Shown piece after piece: positions 20,695 to 31,850 of a stretch of DNA of 64,000 bases. Numbering within the stretch: position 1 is the stretch's first letter; every line of letters starts with the position of its first letter. A model generated the notes under the pieces. The model made no database searches. It was not told the DNA's origin and saw only the letters and a program-made list of their open reading frames with translations. This stretch comes from Larix kaempferi (lineage: Eukaryota > Streptophyta > Pinopsida > Pinales > Pinaceae). The stretch is from NCBI GenBank assembly GCA_027924585.1, contig BSBM01000596.1, forward strand, positions 10,982,774 to 11,046,773. The letters run 5' to 3'. The translations under genes were made by a program, and so were the position numbers.

Positions 20695-23340
20695 TCAGAA
20701 CAGAGTGGGCCAATAATAACCATCTCTCAGTTTCTTGTGTGCTGTCGTCTCTCCTGAATAATGTCCACCTACGGGGCCATCATGCAATTCCTTAACAACT
20801 TTACTCACATCTTCCTTTTCTAGGCATCTAAGAAGAACTCCATCATAATTCTTTCTGAATAGTATCCCATCAATGATTTGATAAGGTGCTGATTTCAAGC
20901 GGAGTGCCCTTCTTTGCTTAGAGTTCCAGTGTTCAGGTAGATATCCCTGCTGCAAATAGTGCACCAGATCCCTATACCATGACTGGGGGTTTGTGAAGAT
21001 ATGACATACCTCAACCGAATTTAGCTCAGCTTCATTCTTCCAATGTTGCTCTTCATCAGTCGAGTTTCCCGCAAGTAACTTGCACAGGCCCTGTCCTTTG
21101 ATGATCGTGGCTGGCTTAAATTCTAAATCATATTCCTGAAGAGCTGTGACCCAGTTCCCTCTCCTTTCTCCCAATTCCTTTTGAACAAAAAGAGATCTAA
21201 TAGTTGGGTGGGGAACTATGACTTTAGTCCTGTTCTTCAGAATGTATGGACTAAACTGCTTGACCACTTTGAAGACCGCATATGCATGCTTGTCAACCAC
21301 GGGATATTTCAGCTCAGCCCCCTGCAGACCAGTGCTCATAAACGAAATTGGGTATTCGTCCCCCAGCTCCACCTTTTGCGTGAGTACAGCTGCGAGAGAG
21401 TCATCCGAAGCGAAGGTATACAATATGAAATCCTTATCAAAATCTAGGCTCCTCAAGGAAGGAGCCTTAGCTATGGCTTCCTTGATATCTCTAAATGCGT
21501 CTTTCTCCAAATCTGTCCACTTGAATTGCATGCTTTGTTTAACCATCTGTTGTAATGGCTTAACAATTTGTGCGAAATCCGGAACAAATCTGCGGACAAA
21601 ATTGATGGTGCCCATAAAAGACTGCATAGATTTCTTGTTGTAAGGCATTGGAATCTTATTAATGGCTTGGACCCTTTCTTGATCAATTGACACTCCCCCT
21701 TTGGAGATGATATGACCCAAGATCTTACCTTCGGGAACAACAAATACGCTCTTCTTGGGATTCAAGGAAATACCATATTTTCGGCAGCGATCAAAAATAT
21801 GCTTTAGATGCACGACATGATCTTCCCTTTTCTTCGAAAAGACTGTCACATCATCCAAGTATACAACCATGCATTGCCCACCCAATCCTTGGAAGGCGAT
21901 ATCCATCGCCCTTTGGAATGTAGCTCCTGCATTTATCAGACCAAATGGCATCCTTCGATATGCGAAAGTTCCCCATTTAGTTTGGAAAGTAGTCTTGAGA
22001 CGATCTTCTTCGGCTACTAACACTTGATTGTAGCCAGAGAAACCATCGAGGAGAGAAAACAATTCGGATCTTGACACCTTTTGAAGGATTTGTTCCATTG
22101 AAAGGACGGGGTAATTGTCTTTATCCGGAGCTCTGTTTAAATTTCTGAAATATACACATAGCCTTATCTCTCCTGACTTCTTTCTTACGGGAACCAGGTT
22201 AGCAACCCATTCAGAATGCCAGACCTTAAAGATTATCTTAGCGTCCAAGAGCTTCTTTAATTCCTTTTGGATCAGCGGTTCTAGAGTGGGATGCATTCTT
22301 CTTAACTGCTGCTGAAATGGTTTGACGCCTGCTTTGATTGGTATAACATGCTGAATAATGCGGACGTCATACGTCTTCAAATCTTGATAGGTCCATGCGA
22401 AAACATACTTGTATTGTTTAAACAATTTGATGAACTTGCCTCTTTCTCCTGGTGAACAACATTTGCCAAGGTTGACAAATTTTGGTTCTGCCTCAGCACC
22501 CAAATTAACTAACTCTTGTTGCATTGATGAGCTGTTAGTTTTGGTATTAGCTGGCCTTTTGAACTTATTTTGAAGATCGAACAACATTTCTAGGGACCTT
22601 ACCCCCTTGGGCATGAAATTTCCTTTCTCCTCATCCTTCTTCATCAAATTAGCATCGTGTTCTTCTTCATCTATTGCAGCTCCTTGGAAGCTATCTTCGT
22701 TTGTCAGAAATATGATAATTTTTTCATCATCATCGAAGACTCTGAAGTTTGTGATGTTATCGGGAACGGAAGGCCTGAAAATCAATTCAAGTGAGCATTT
22801 ATTATTTGACGGTACCAATCTAGAAGCGGATGTTGCTAACAAATCAGCTGCAGAATTTTGCAATCTAGGAATTGATTTTATATTGAAAGCATCAAAATGC
22901 ATAATTAAATCCCATACCTCAGCCTGATAACCCTTCAAATGAGGTGAGAGACAATGAATGGTGTCCCTTACTTGTCTTACAACTATCTCAGAGTCACCAA
23001 AGACCTTCAGGTACTTAACATTTAAGCCAATGGCCTTCTTTAATCCATGTACGAAAGCTTCATATTCAACGGTGTTATTAGTACACTCGAATTCTAATCT
23101 ACAAGACAAAAAATACTTGTTTCTTTTTGGATCCATTAGAACACAACCGGCTTTGGATCCTTCCAGAGTTTTAGAACCATCAAAGTATAATGTCCAAAAG
23201 GTATCTTTAGATTCAACTAAGTTAGTTTCTTTGTGATCTATGTCAGTAACTAAATTGACTATGTTACAATCAACATCATCAGTCCAAGAGAAACGAAGGA
23301 GATCATACTGTTTATCTGATTCATGGCTAATGGCTTCAGA
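20695..23340 (-). pseudogene. E2 pol: RNase H, reverse transcriptase, RNase H
   Basis: Same frame as gag and protease. First domain (~23200-22800): RNase HI of the archaeal/plant type, with FWTLYFDGSKTLEGSK, ECTNNTVEYEAFVHGL, KVFGDSEIVVRQV and NSAADLLATSAS carrying the acidic residues. After a ~190-residue acidic linker comes RT: AKIIFKVWHSEWVANLVPVR, LFSLLDGFSGYNQV (motif A), MPFGLINAGATFQRAM and catalytic MVVYLDDVTVFS (~21850). Then the RT-linked RNase H (FILYTFASDDSLAAVL, weak) and the first half of the integrase zinc domain. 813 codons are open from 23136 to 20695. Having an RNase H before RT as well as after it is not the standard gypsy order. CVYFRNLN has Tyr where Asp is usual. Confidence 0.9.
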
Positions 23341-23916
23341 CTAATAATTACCCGGATCCATTTCTAAGAAATAATTCCCCAGAACCGAGGATGAGAAAGT
23401 TACAGCCTCATTTTTTTCTTCTAACTGAGTTACGTTTTGCTTCATATGAGGTTCCCTAAGAACTTTAATCTGATTCTGCCTATTCTGATAAGGCAGCCAT
23501 AGGTGGGACCAATCAGTAGCAAAGTAGCCACTCAGCTTGGTAGACCAATCCCTACTTAAAATCAGCCCATAGGCTTCAGGAATATCGACCACCATTATGT
23601 CAATGAATTGACAGACTCTAGGGTCAGCTGACAATCTAATGAGGATGTCTTTCATCTCCCCAATTACTTTAACAACAGTCCTATCTAATTGGATAATTTG
23701 AGCTGGAGATGGAACAGGCTGCCCGCTATTCTTTTTACAAATTGACAGTGGCATAACGTTTGAGGATGCTCTAGAATCTACCAAATAGTTGTGGACATTC
23801 TGATTAAAAATTTCAAAAGTCAATAGGAACAGCAATGTTTGAGATTTAGATTTCCCACCGATGCTAGCCTCATTAATTTCGGGATTGTTTTGAGAATCCG
23901 TTAATGGAGTGCTGAT
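23341..23916 (-). pseudogene. E2 aspartic protease
   Basis: In frame with gag after one TAG. Active-site motif YLVDSRASSNVMPLS has Arg where Gly is usual, which should impair it. C-terminal motif AYGLILSRDW and the conserved spacing IQLDRTVVKVIGEMKDILIR identify the family. TAA at 23341-23343 separates it from the RNase H that follows in the same frame. Confidence 0.85.
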
Positions 23917-25818
23917 CTAGGGTTGTAGAACATGCAGCAGTTTGTCTCGTTGATGGGGCAAGCTACACATGTCAAATATTGACACATTCGCTTTTACTTT
24001 CTTGATATCTTCGATAATATCGTATCCTATGTCAGATTCGTTCCCAACTCGAGTTGGCTGATCTGTTTTACTTGTTGTGACCTTAGGTAGCTGAACTATG
24101 GTGTCAGCGCTTGGCTGCTTGGTCGCTGTTTGGCTAACTTTTGGCTGTGGTGGGATAATTGTTATGTGTCTCCTAGGTGGTTCTATTGAAACTTTAGGAT
24201 TATGAGGAGCTGCACTTGGCACAGGATCGGCAATTGGGCCTTTGCTACGAGTAGCAACGTTTACAGTAGAGGGAGAGCTTTCTATGGGATCTTCTTCTGT
24301 TGATTCAGTCATAGGTACCCAATCCCATAGCACCATAGTAGTGTCCGGGGTTGGTTCCTCCAAGTCAGGGCTCGATTCCTCTGGAGAATCATCTTGGTCT
24401 GGGGTCTGTGAATCTAACATTTGGTTCATGAATAAGCTCATGGAATTAATCCATTGCGGGCAGTTCTTTTCCGAATGTGGTTCTTGATGAAAAGTGCAGA
24501 AATTTTCCATCCTGATTTCGTTCAAGTTTAAGACCGGAGAAGTATTCATTGGTGGATGAGTTTGATCACCGTCTTCCCTTCTTTTATAAAATGGCTTGAA
24601 AGGTTTCCTAGATGTGCTAGCATCCTTGTCTTTCTCGAGATCTACAATTTTATTAGATAATTTCTGCATCATCTTGACTACATTTTCCATGTCTGTAGAT
24701 GGCTCTTCTTTACCTCTAGTGAGCAGTAAAGGTTTTTTGCTAGCTGCTGGTTTTGGTTCTACATCTAAGGCATGTTTAGCAATGCTATCAGCTTCTTCTT
24801 CTACCTTTCTAGCTTCCTCAAAGTTCTCTATCAGGGTAGTTTTCTTGGATCTTTTTACAAACATTGCGATGGGTCCTTCAAGAGCGGTAGTGTAGTATTC
24901 AATCAAAGATTCCTCCGCTGGTTTATTAGCTTCACTTAAATTATTTAACAGCGTTGTGAATATTTGATTGAAATCTTGGACCTTTTCTTTCTTTTCCATT
25001 CTCATGGATAAGAGTTCTTTCATAAGTGTTGCCACAGTCTTTTGGTTTCCGTATTTCTTTAAGAAACAATTTTCCAATTCATCCCAACTAGAGATTGAGC
25101 TGGGTTGTAGGCTAAAGTACCAGGATGATACTTTTGGCTCGAATGTATATGGAAACAACCTGCAGACTACGTCTTCATGTTGTACGTTCAAAAGGTTCAG
25201 AGCTAAGTAAAAACTCTTGAGATGGTCTTCCGCCGAAATGGCTTTCCCTGGATCGAACTTAGGCAAGACCTTTTCTGGGTTTTTAGGAAGATTATGGAAT
25301 GGTCCAGCTAGGTTCAGCGCTCCCCTTGCTCTCCAAGCAGGTAAAGCCATGTTTGGATGTGGAGACCTTGGTGGGAAATTGTATGGTGAATTCTGGGGAG
25401 TACTCTTTGGAGTAATTAGTTCTTCAAGGTTTTGTTGGTCTGAAATTTTTTCTGAGTTGTCAAGATCTGCCTTGTTAAGAGTGTCTAAAAATTCTTCCAA
25501 AGTCAGATTCACAAGTTCTTCAAAACTTTGAACAAGAATCGAATCTCGGGTATATTGTGGCTCTTTTCGAGGGGTATTTTTCTTAGGGAGAAAACTTACA
25601 GCGTTTAAACCACCTAACTGCCTAACGTAGGATCTGGTAGGTCTTCTCAAATCCTCTATTTTTGTAAAAGGGACAGCGTATAAAGCTTCTTGAGGCTCAG
25701 GATCAGAAATGAGGCGTTCTTGATTTGATAATTCAAGATCTTGGCTGTTTGAAATGCTTTCTTTAAGCGGGTTTTCAGTGTCATCTATGACAGTGGAAGA
25801 TTTTCCTCTATCATCCAT
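23917..25818 (-). CDS. gag: E2 gag (633 codons)
   Basis: ATG at 25816-25818, 33 bases inside the 5' LTR edge. Residues ~170-300 match the retrotransposon capsid family: LPKFDPGKAISAEDHLKSFY, FEPKVSSWYFSLQPSSISSW and DELENCFLKKYG. A Cys/His motif FCTFHQEPHSEKNC (C-x2-H-x3-H-x4-C) replaces the usual CCHC knuckle. The C-terminal ~200 residues are acidic, Pro/Ser/Thr-rich, and end with the family motif YDIIEDIKKVKANVSIFDM before the TAG at 23917-23919. The protease follows in the same frame, so the TAG may be a decayed Gln codon; the reading HVLQP-stop-ISTPL fits. Open along its length; the element as a whole is dead. Confidence 0.85.
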   Translation of the reverse strand: MDDRGKSSTVIDDTENPLKESISNSQDLELSNQERLISDPEPQEALYAVPFTKIEDLRRPTRSYVRQLGGLNAVSFLPKKNTPRKEPQYTRDSILVQSFEELVNLTLEEFLDTLNKADLDNSEKISDQQNLEELITPKSTPQNSPYNFPPRSPHPNMALPAWRARGALNLAGPFHNLPKNPEKVLPKFDPGKAISAEDHLKSFYLALNLLNVQHEDVVCRLFPYTFEPKVSSWYFSLQPSSISSWDELENCFLKKYGNQKTVATLMKELLSMRMEKKEKVQDFNQIFTTLLNNLSEANKPAEESLIEYYTTALEGPIAMFVKRSKKTTLIENFEEARKVEEEADSIAKHALDVEPKPAASKKPLLLTRGKEEPSTDMENVVKMMQKLSNKIVDLEKDKDASTSRKPFKPFYKRREDGDQTHPPMNTSPVLNLNEIRMENFCTFHQEPHSEKNCPQWINSMSLFMNQMLDSQTPDQDDSPEESSPDLEEPTPDTTMVLWDWVPMTESTEEDPIESSPSTVNVATRSKGPIADPVPSAAPHNPKVSIEPPRRHITIIPPQPKVSQTATKQPSADTIVQLPKVTTSKTDQPTRVGNESDIGYDIIEDIKKVKANVSIFDMCSLPHQRDKLLHVLQP

Positions 25819-25827
25819 GCACTTTCA

Positions 25828-25851
25828 GGCCCTCCTTCTAGTGCCAAAAAC
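25828..25851 (-). other. primer-binding site of E2
   Basis: On the minus strand the LTR ends ATCAACA at 25852 and is followed by GTTTTTGGCACTAGAAGGAG. A TGG-starting purine-rich sequence right after the 5' LTR is where the tRNA primer for minus-strand DNA anneals. I cannot name the tRNA with certainty. Confidence 0.6.
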
Positions 25852-27017
25852 TGTTGATGCCTCGGATATCGCAACATCAATCAGAAAGGGATTCTCCCCG
25901 ATAGATGATCCCAATTAGATTATCTACCATTTGGTGTGGGGAATCCGTTCGGTTAGCGGTTTCAGCAACCGTGGATTTGGATTTTAATTCCGATTATACC
26001 GGTTATGGCCTGATCCACCTTTCTTTTGGATTTTATGTTTTTTTTAATGAGATGCAAGTGCCTAATTTATATCTGATCTAAATGAAAAACTAAAACAGAT
26101 CTAAGTCTAAAACTGAAGTAAATCTACCTATCCTTGCAAGGAGCACATTTAAAGGATGAGCAATGAGATGTAACAGATATCATAAAGAAAGAACAGATAG
26201 CCATCAATTCTTACAGGTAAAGCTACAACAAGATAAAAGATCTTTAGAAGATAGCTTCTAAGTTAATATAAAACACATTTCATTACTCATCAAAGAAAGA
26301 AACAAAATCATCTAATCTAGATGGAAAGAATGAAAGAAACAGATCTAAGTGTAAAACAAACTGAAATAAATCTAATGATCCCTGCAAGGAGCAAATTTAA
26401 AGGCATGAACAATGAGCAATAGGAGTTATCTTAAAGAAAGAATGGATAGCCATTAAATCCGAAAGAGAGAGCTACAACCAAGATAAAGATATCAGAAGAT
26501 AGCTTCTGATTTAATATAAAACACATTCACTGCTCATAAAATGGAGAGATCGTTTACACAGAAAGAAGCAAAATCATTTGTTGCAAAGAAATAGTTCAAA
26601 TAACAAGAAAGATCTCACATTACAGTATGGAAGTCATCAGAATAGTCCAATACACATCCATCTTTCGTTCCCATGCAAAACGTCCATCTCCAAGCTTTTA
26701 TTAGAAAATTTTGTTTTCATAGAACCAATACAAGATAGCTCGTACAGGTCTCAAAAATTCATTCCCTGCCAAAAGTACTTTCTAATCCTTCCTAACTTCT
26801 ATTTATAATTACAATTTTTCCCTTTGGGCTGCCACCTGGCCTTTTCCACTTGTCACCTACAGGAATTTCTTCGATAATAGACCAAAAATGTGACTATTTC
26901 TTTTACAAAAAATATTTAACAAAAGAAAATGGATAGCTGTCCCATAGCTCACGCTTTACACATTTGAGAGCTTAAAAAACAAAACATATCAGAAATAATA
27001 TTCTGAAATCAGCGATT

Positions 27018-29812
27018 TCACTCCTGTGCGTGAGCTTCTGCTGGAAGAGGATCGCCCAAATCAACTGATGCTGCTGATGTTGCCTTAGGAGAGGCACTCG
27101 AACCCATAGTTGCTGCTGCTTCTACTTGGGAAGAAGGGATTGAGCTGGCTGAAATTTCTGCCACTGTTGGGGAAGAGGGGATCGAGCCCACTGTTGTTGC
27201 TGGAATGGCTGCTGGGAGAGAAGATTCTGGATTTGCTGTTGCTCCTACTACTGCTGCTGCTTTCTTCTCCTCCTCCGCTATGTAACTATACCATATACCC
27301 GTGTCCCTTATGGCTATGTTTGCTGCAGCAGGGAACAAGATTTTCTGAGAATTCACATTCTTCCCGAGCTCTGCTCCAATACTTTGAACCTCTGTTACTG
27401 CAGCTTGATGCACTTCTTTAAGCAAATGGATGTGGACTGATGTAATTCCAATATAATTTTGTAAGTCATCAATTGCTAGGACATCATTTTTCTTCACGTA
27501 TTCGGTTTGGATGCCAGCTCTTCCTTTAGCTCAGCCAAGCATTGTCCTGAATCTGGGAAGTCATCGAGGGATTGTGGGAAATTCGATTTGCACCTGTCAT
27601 GCACTTCCTGGATTCTTTGATACAGACCGTTGATCTTATCCCTTGTTCCTTACACACTGGCTATCAGCTTACGGCCACAGTTTCTGCAGAAGTCCAAAAG
27701 GGCCACATCTTCATTAAAACCCTCCACAGATTTGAATGGGAGATGTGTGGGGAAATTGCCCTTTCCTTCTCGCCATTTTATCTGGCTCATGATATTTTCC
27801 TTGACATGGGTATGCTTAGCTTTGAGCCTATGGGCCTCCGCATTAATTTCTTTTAACCTGACCACCATGGCCTTGATCTTGCAAACCTCATTAGTGATTA
27901 GCTCCTGAGTGTCATGCATTTGCGTCAAGATGCTGCAGGACAACTCATGGAAGGGAGACATGTCCATCATCCTGCTCTCAGCTTGCTCCAATTGCTCAGC
28001 TAATGCTAGCTTGTCTATTTCAAGATGGGACACTCTGGCTACTGCATCATTCTTTTCTGCTTCCTCAATCATCATCAGGACCGATAGCTTCTCCTTCTCT
28101 TCCTCTAATCAATTATATTTGTCTGACAGCTCTTTATGCTCGGCGTATAGGCAATTATACTTGTTCACCACAAGATCCCTGTGGGCTTGCTCATTAGCCA
28201 CAGCTTGTTGTAGCGTACGAGCTCTCTTCTTTGTCAATACATTTTCTCTGACTACAACGCCTACATTGTCCAGTGATGCTTTTGTTGTTTCTACAACTGC
28301 GGATGCCATAGCAAAGGGATCTTTATTTGTATTCCGCATTACAGTGACCTCCCGGTGGGTAATGATGTCCTCCTGGAAGGGACTTTTGATCCTCTCTTCC
28401 AATTTGAGGACCGGACTTCCTGAGTTGGATCTACTCCCACATTTTGGGTACCAGAGCCACCTACTTGAGATGCGTCTACTTCCATGTCTTGGACACCGGA
28501 CCCACTTGCTTGGGCATCTTCCCCTGCTTTCAGCTCTTCTTCCGCTTTCCGTTCAGCTTCCTGTCCTCCTTCCCCTCCTTCAACTTGTGTCTAACCTTCA
28601 TCTCCTTTTTGCCGCTTTTCATCTTCAGCCTCCTTCTACTGTTGGGCTTCCTCTGCTTCTTTCTGCAGCCTCTCACTTTCGGCTTCTTGCTGCATTCTTG
28701 CCACTTCAGCTTCCTACAGTAACCTGGCTTCCTCAGCCTCCTGGAGCAACCTGGCTTCCTCTCTTAATCTGAGCTCTTCCTGAGCGCAGACATCATCAGC
28801 TTCTTTCTCCTTCTGCTGGCTGGTCTTCTGGATATTGGTGGAGCTAGAACTTGTTCCACTGCCTTGGAGAAATGTTTGCAGCTCAGCCATGTTGCTAATG
28901 CCCCTGAATACCTCTTCCTCGGCATCGGGATAGTGAGAGTACTCAAAATGAGCATAGATTTCCCTACAGTGCTCGGCCACTTTTCCCTTCCTGTCATTCC
29001 TTTGGAAGATCAGCTCACCAAAGTGGAAGGCTTTCAGCTCCTGAACAAAATCTTCGGCTGAGGCAACCCCCGAGAACTTGTAAGCACCTATGCAGAAAGG
29101 TAGAGGGGGAAAGGAAGCCTTATGCTGTTTGTGGAGCATTGCTCCAATTCCATCCAGGAAGATTTGTCTTACTGCTTCCTTAAGGACCACATAATCTGTG
29201 GCATACTACGGCAAGATGTATGGAGCTTTAGTCCCTCCAAACATTCTGAGGTAGGTGCCTTGCTCTGAAAAGTAAAACTCTTCGTAATTCTCAAGGACTT
29301 CCAAAGTGTTCTCTGACAGGCATTTGGGCTCCTCCTTGAATAACTTCTCATATAGGGGCATGATGAACCCCTCACAGATGAGTTTGTAGCTAGGTTTGTA
29401 ATTCTGGGCCCACATCATCCTGAAAGCGGTATAAACCGGGGTGGTGGCCTTATCCCACGACCAGCCCAATTTGGGGAAGTCCACCTGGCCAAAACACAAT
29501 CGATCAGATATGAGGACATGAAAAATTCTACCTTCTTCGAGGCTAATCCTTCTCTTGCAGCAACTATCATTGAGGCCAAACTGTCTGACAGGAGAGTGGC
29601 CCAGTCAAACACAGTTCCTTTAAACGCCACGAAGTGGATAATAGGGACCCACTGAATCTTATACACGGTGCCATCGGGCATGCCGAAGATTCTGCACAGC
29701 ATCAAGGCAATCAATCTGAAGGAGGTCTCAGATTTTGTACGTCATATTTGTCGTTTCCTTTCTTTCTCAAATGCTTGCCTGCTACTAGTAGCTTTTTGGC
29801 CATCTCAACGTT
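27018..29812 (-). pseudogene. LTR-encoded ORF of E2, right copy, 5' end deleted
   Basis: The same ORF as at 13052-16359. The N-terminal ~125 codons and the promoter-proximal flank are lost in the 650-bp deletion, and 136 bp are lost near 28,405, shifting the frame. In-frame stops at 29206, 28714, 28636, 28591, 28109 and 27650. The first four are TAG where the left copy has CAG; 27650 is TAA for CAA; 28109 is TGA for TGG. The C-terminus is complete: coiled coil (KAMVVRLKEINAEAHRLKAK), then an Ala/Ser/Pro tail (SSLPAAIPATTVGSIPSSPT) and the end EAHAQE at 27018. A 1-base frameshift near 27,510 separates the last 159 codons. Confidence 0.75.
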
Positions 29813-29904
29813 ATTGACTCTAGGAGGGATGGTACCTCTAGGAGGGATGGTACCTCTCGCCATGGCTACGGTTCAAATGGCTAATGGCGGGGAAGTCTGG
29901 GGTT

Positions 29905-30497
29905 GAAATGACTCTGCGACGAAATAAGGACGCGTTTTCATATTTACGAGCCGACGGAAGCCTCGACCGCTATGGTCATCTGACGGTACCTGGGCGAGGT
30001 GTTCTATGGTAGGTTTTGAAATTCTGATAGGGGTTGACGACGCCGGGAATGTGGGTGATGAAAAAAAAAACCCGGGTGGTTATAGTTTAGGGCTTCAGCT
30101 GGTGTAGTTTAAACATTCACGGGGTTTGGTGACTTCGAACGTGAAGAACAACGACATATGCAGCTTGCAGACTGACGGTCTAACATTTTAAGATTTCTAT
30201 GTTTTGTATGACAGAACAAATGAAAATTTAAGCCATATTTGACGGGCAAAATAGCCCATGACGGGTTTTTTGCCCGTCAAAATCCACCCAATGCCTATCG
30301 TGTTCTAAACAGAACAATCCCAACGGTAAACTGACGCATGGAAGAGACAAAAATAATGGTTAGAACACCCTACCTGGCACCGTGAAGATGGTTGGATGAG
30401 GTGGCCATGAGTAAGCTGAGCTGGAGCGGTCGCACGACGTCCAACAGTGGTTTGGCAATCGATAAATCACAATGTGTTGGCTCGTACCCCCGTCGTT
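29905..30497 (-). other. leader of right LTR with conserved hairpin
   Basis: Counterpart of 16,700-17,300. The hairpin at 30238-30281 has a perfect 14-bp outer stem. No ORF of note. Confidence 0.5.
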
Positions 30498-30520
30498 TAT
30501 TTAAATAGACCGGGCACGTG
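30498..30520 (-). promoter_or_regulatory. LTR core promoter, right copy
   Basis: TATTTAAATA (30498-30507) and CACGTG (30515-30520), identical in sequence and spacing to the left LTR. As the 5' LTR copy this would drive the element's genomic RNA. Confidence 0.5.
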
Positions 30521-30639
30521 CGAGTTTAATTTGGTGGTTGGTGCACTTAAAATGCGTCTTAAATACATCGTACGCCACGGTCATGTTAAGTGATCTCAAT
30601 ATGCGCGCGACCGCCACTTGCGGGATGAACTTGCAACTG

Positions 30640-31675
30640 CCACCCGCAGTTGCGGAAGGTTACGCTGAACTCCTTCCCCGTTTCGGGAGAGGTTGATGAA
30701 TTGCTTCCACAAAAATGGAACGTGGACGATTAAGTCTTTTGGAGGCCTCTTCGGTGTGAAAATATGAAAGCTTCCAAAACTGCGGAAAGCTTTCGCAAGT
30801 GGCTTCCGTAGCTTCGGAAGACTTCCGCAAAAGGCCCTTGCGGATTCGACAAAATTTCTAAGTTTTGGCCGCACTCGTTTATGATGTTGCGGAAATCTCT
30901 CACGATTCACTTCCGCTGTTTCGGAAGGAATCGGCAAATGGCTCCGTTGTTTCGGTGAGATAAGGTGAAAATGTCCGCAAAAAAAAATTCTAAGACTCCG
31001 CGGGGTTTCGGGCGGGTTTCGCGAATGGTCTATGCAACAGACTTCCGCCATCGCGCAAAGAGAACCTGAATGGTTCCGCAACTTTTCTCGCCGGGGTTGC
31101 GGGAAGGTAACGCGAAGGCTTCCGCGAAGGCTCGGGAAGAATATCACCAACGCTTCCGCAACTTCAGGACTTAAAGATTTTCGAAAAAAAACTTAGTTAC
31201 TTGGCGGATTCGGGGAAGGTTGGCGAATTTCATCCGCATGTTTCCGGCGGCTTTCATGAATTCTTCTGCCGTTTCGGAAGGGATTCGTCAAATGTTTCCG
31301 CGACCTTTTCAACAATAATTTCGAAGCTTTTTTAGGGAACTTATGACGAACGCTTCCATAGCTTCGGAGAGATAGCTTGAACGGTTCTGCATTTTCGGGA
31401 TGGAAAGTCCAAAGGCTCTGCAATACTTCAAAAGAAAGTTTCTAAGTCTCTTCAGATTTTCGGAGAGGTTCGGCGAATGGTGCCCGCCGTTTCGGAAGGA
31501 ATTCTTGTATTCTTCCGCGGTTTTCAACAATTCTTCCACAACCTTTTGAGGAAAAGTTTCCAAGTTCTTTTCGAGAAGATTTAAACAAATAGCTTCCGCC
31601 GTTTCGGGAGGGAACCTCGAACACTTCTGCAACTGCAGGGCTTTATCAAATCGTTCCATGATTTTTTAGGAAGAT
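30640..31675 (-). repeat. degenerate TTCCG/CGGAAG region, right LTR
   Basis: Counterpart of 17460-18540. Minus-strand ORFs (31150-30596, 31659-31309) are Arg/Ser/Phe-rich by-products. Confidence 0.6.
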
Positions 31676-31850
31676 TTCATGAATTTAACTTTTAGAGGAA
31701 GGAAGACTGGGAGAGGTTCACAGCAAGATTTTCTGTTGAAAATAAAGATAAAAGATGGGAATGGCCCTTAACGCAGCCTTTCTAAAAAGTTTAAAGTAGG
31801 GGCCCCAATATGTACAAAATTTGGGGGGGGGGGATGTTGCTGCAACAACA

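Larger units (their letters stand above)
11886..31850 (-). mobile_element. E2: ~20-kb Ty3/gypsy element with giant ORF-bearing LTRs
   Basis: Two long direct repeats (11886-18683 and 25852-31850) with TG...CA ends flank a 7.2-kb internal region. On the minus strand that region encodes gag, protease, an RNase H, RT, a second RNase H and integrase. A primer-binding-site-like sequence follows the 5' LTR. E1 gag sequence lies on both outer sides with a near-perfect 5-bp duplication, so this is one insertion. Length is 19,965 bp, two thirds of it LTR. The LTRs differ by a few percent plus two deletions in the right copy, so E2 is a moderately old insertion. Confidence 0.85.
25852..31850 (-). repeat. 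5' LTR of E2 (6.0 kb)
   Basis: Matches the left LTR end to end. Two deletions explain the length difference: ~136 bp in the ORF near 28,405 and ~650 bp near 29,812, where a short AGGAGGGATGGTACCT duplication marks the junction. Right end TGCAACAACA meets E1 gag at 31851. Confidence 0.82.

Noticed and set aside
27909-28772. 287-codon plus-strand ORF rich in Leu, Ser and Phe
   Set aside because: Antisense to the coiled-coil part of the LTR ORF. The minus strand has the protein-like composition and its frame is shared with the other LTR; the plus-strand version is the expected mirror of Glu/Lys/Gln-rich codons.
11886-31850. Segmental duplication as the explanation for the two 6-kb blocks
   Set aside because: TG...CA ends, primer site at the inner edge, gypsy genes in the correct orientation between, and near-identical 5-bp flanks in E1 gag fit LTRs better. 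The missing polypurine tract keeps a little doubt.
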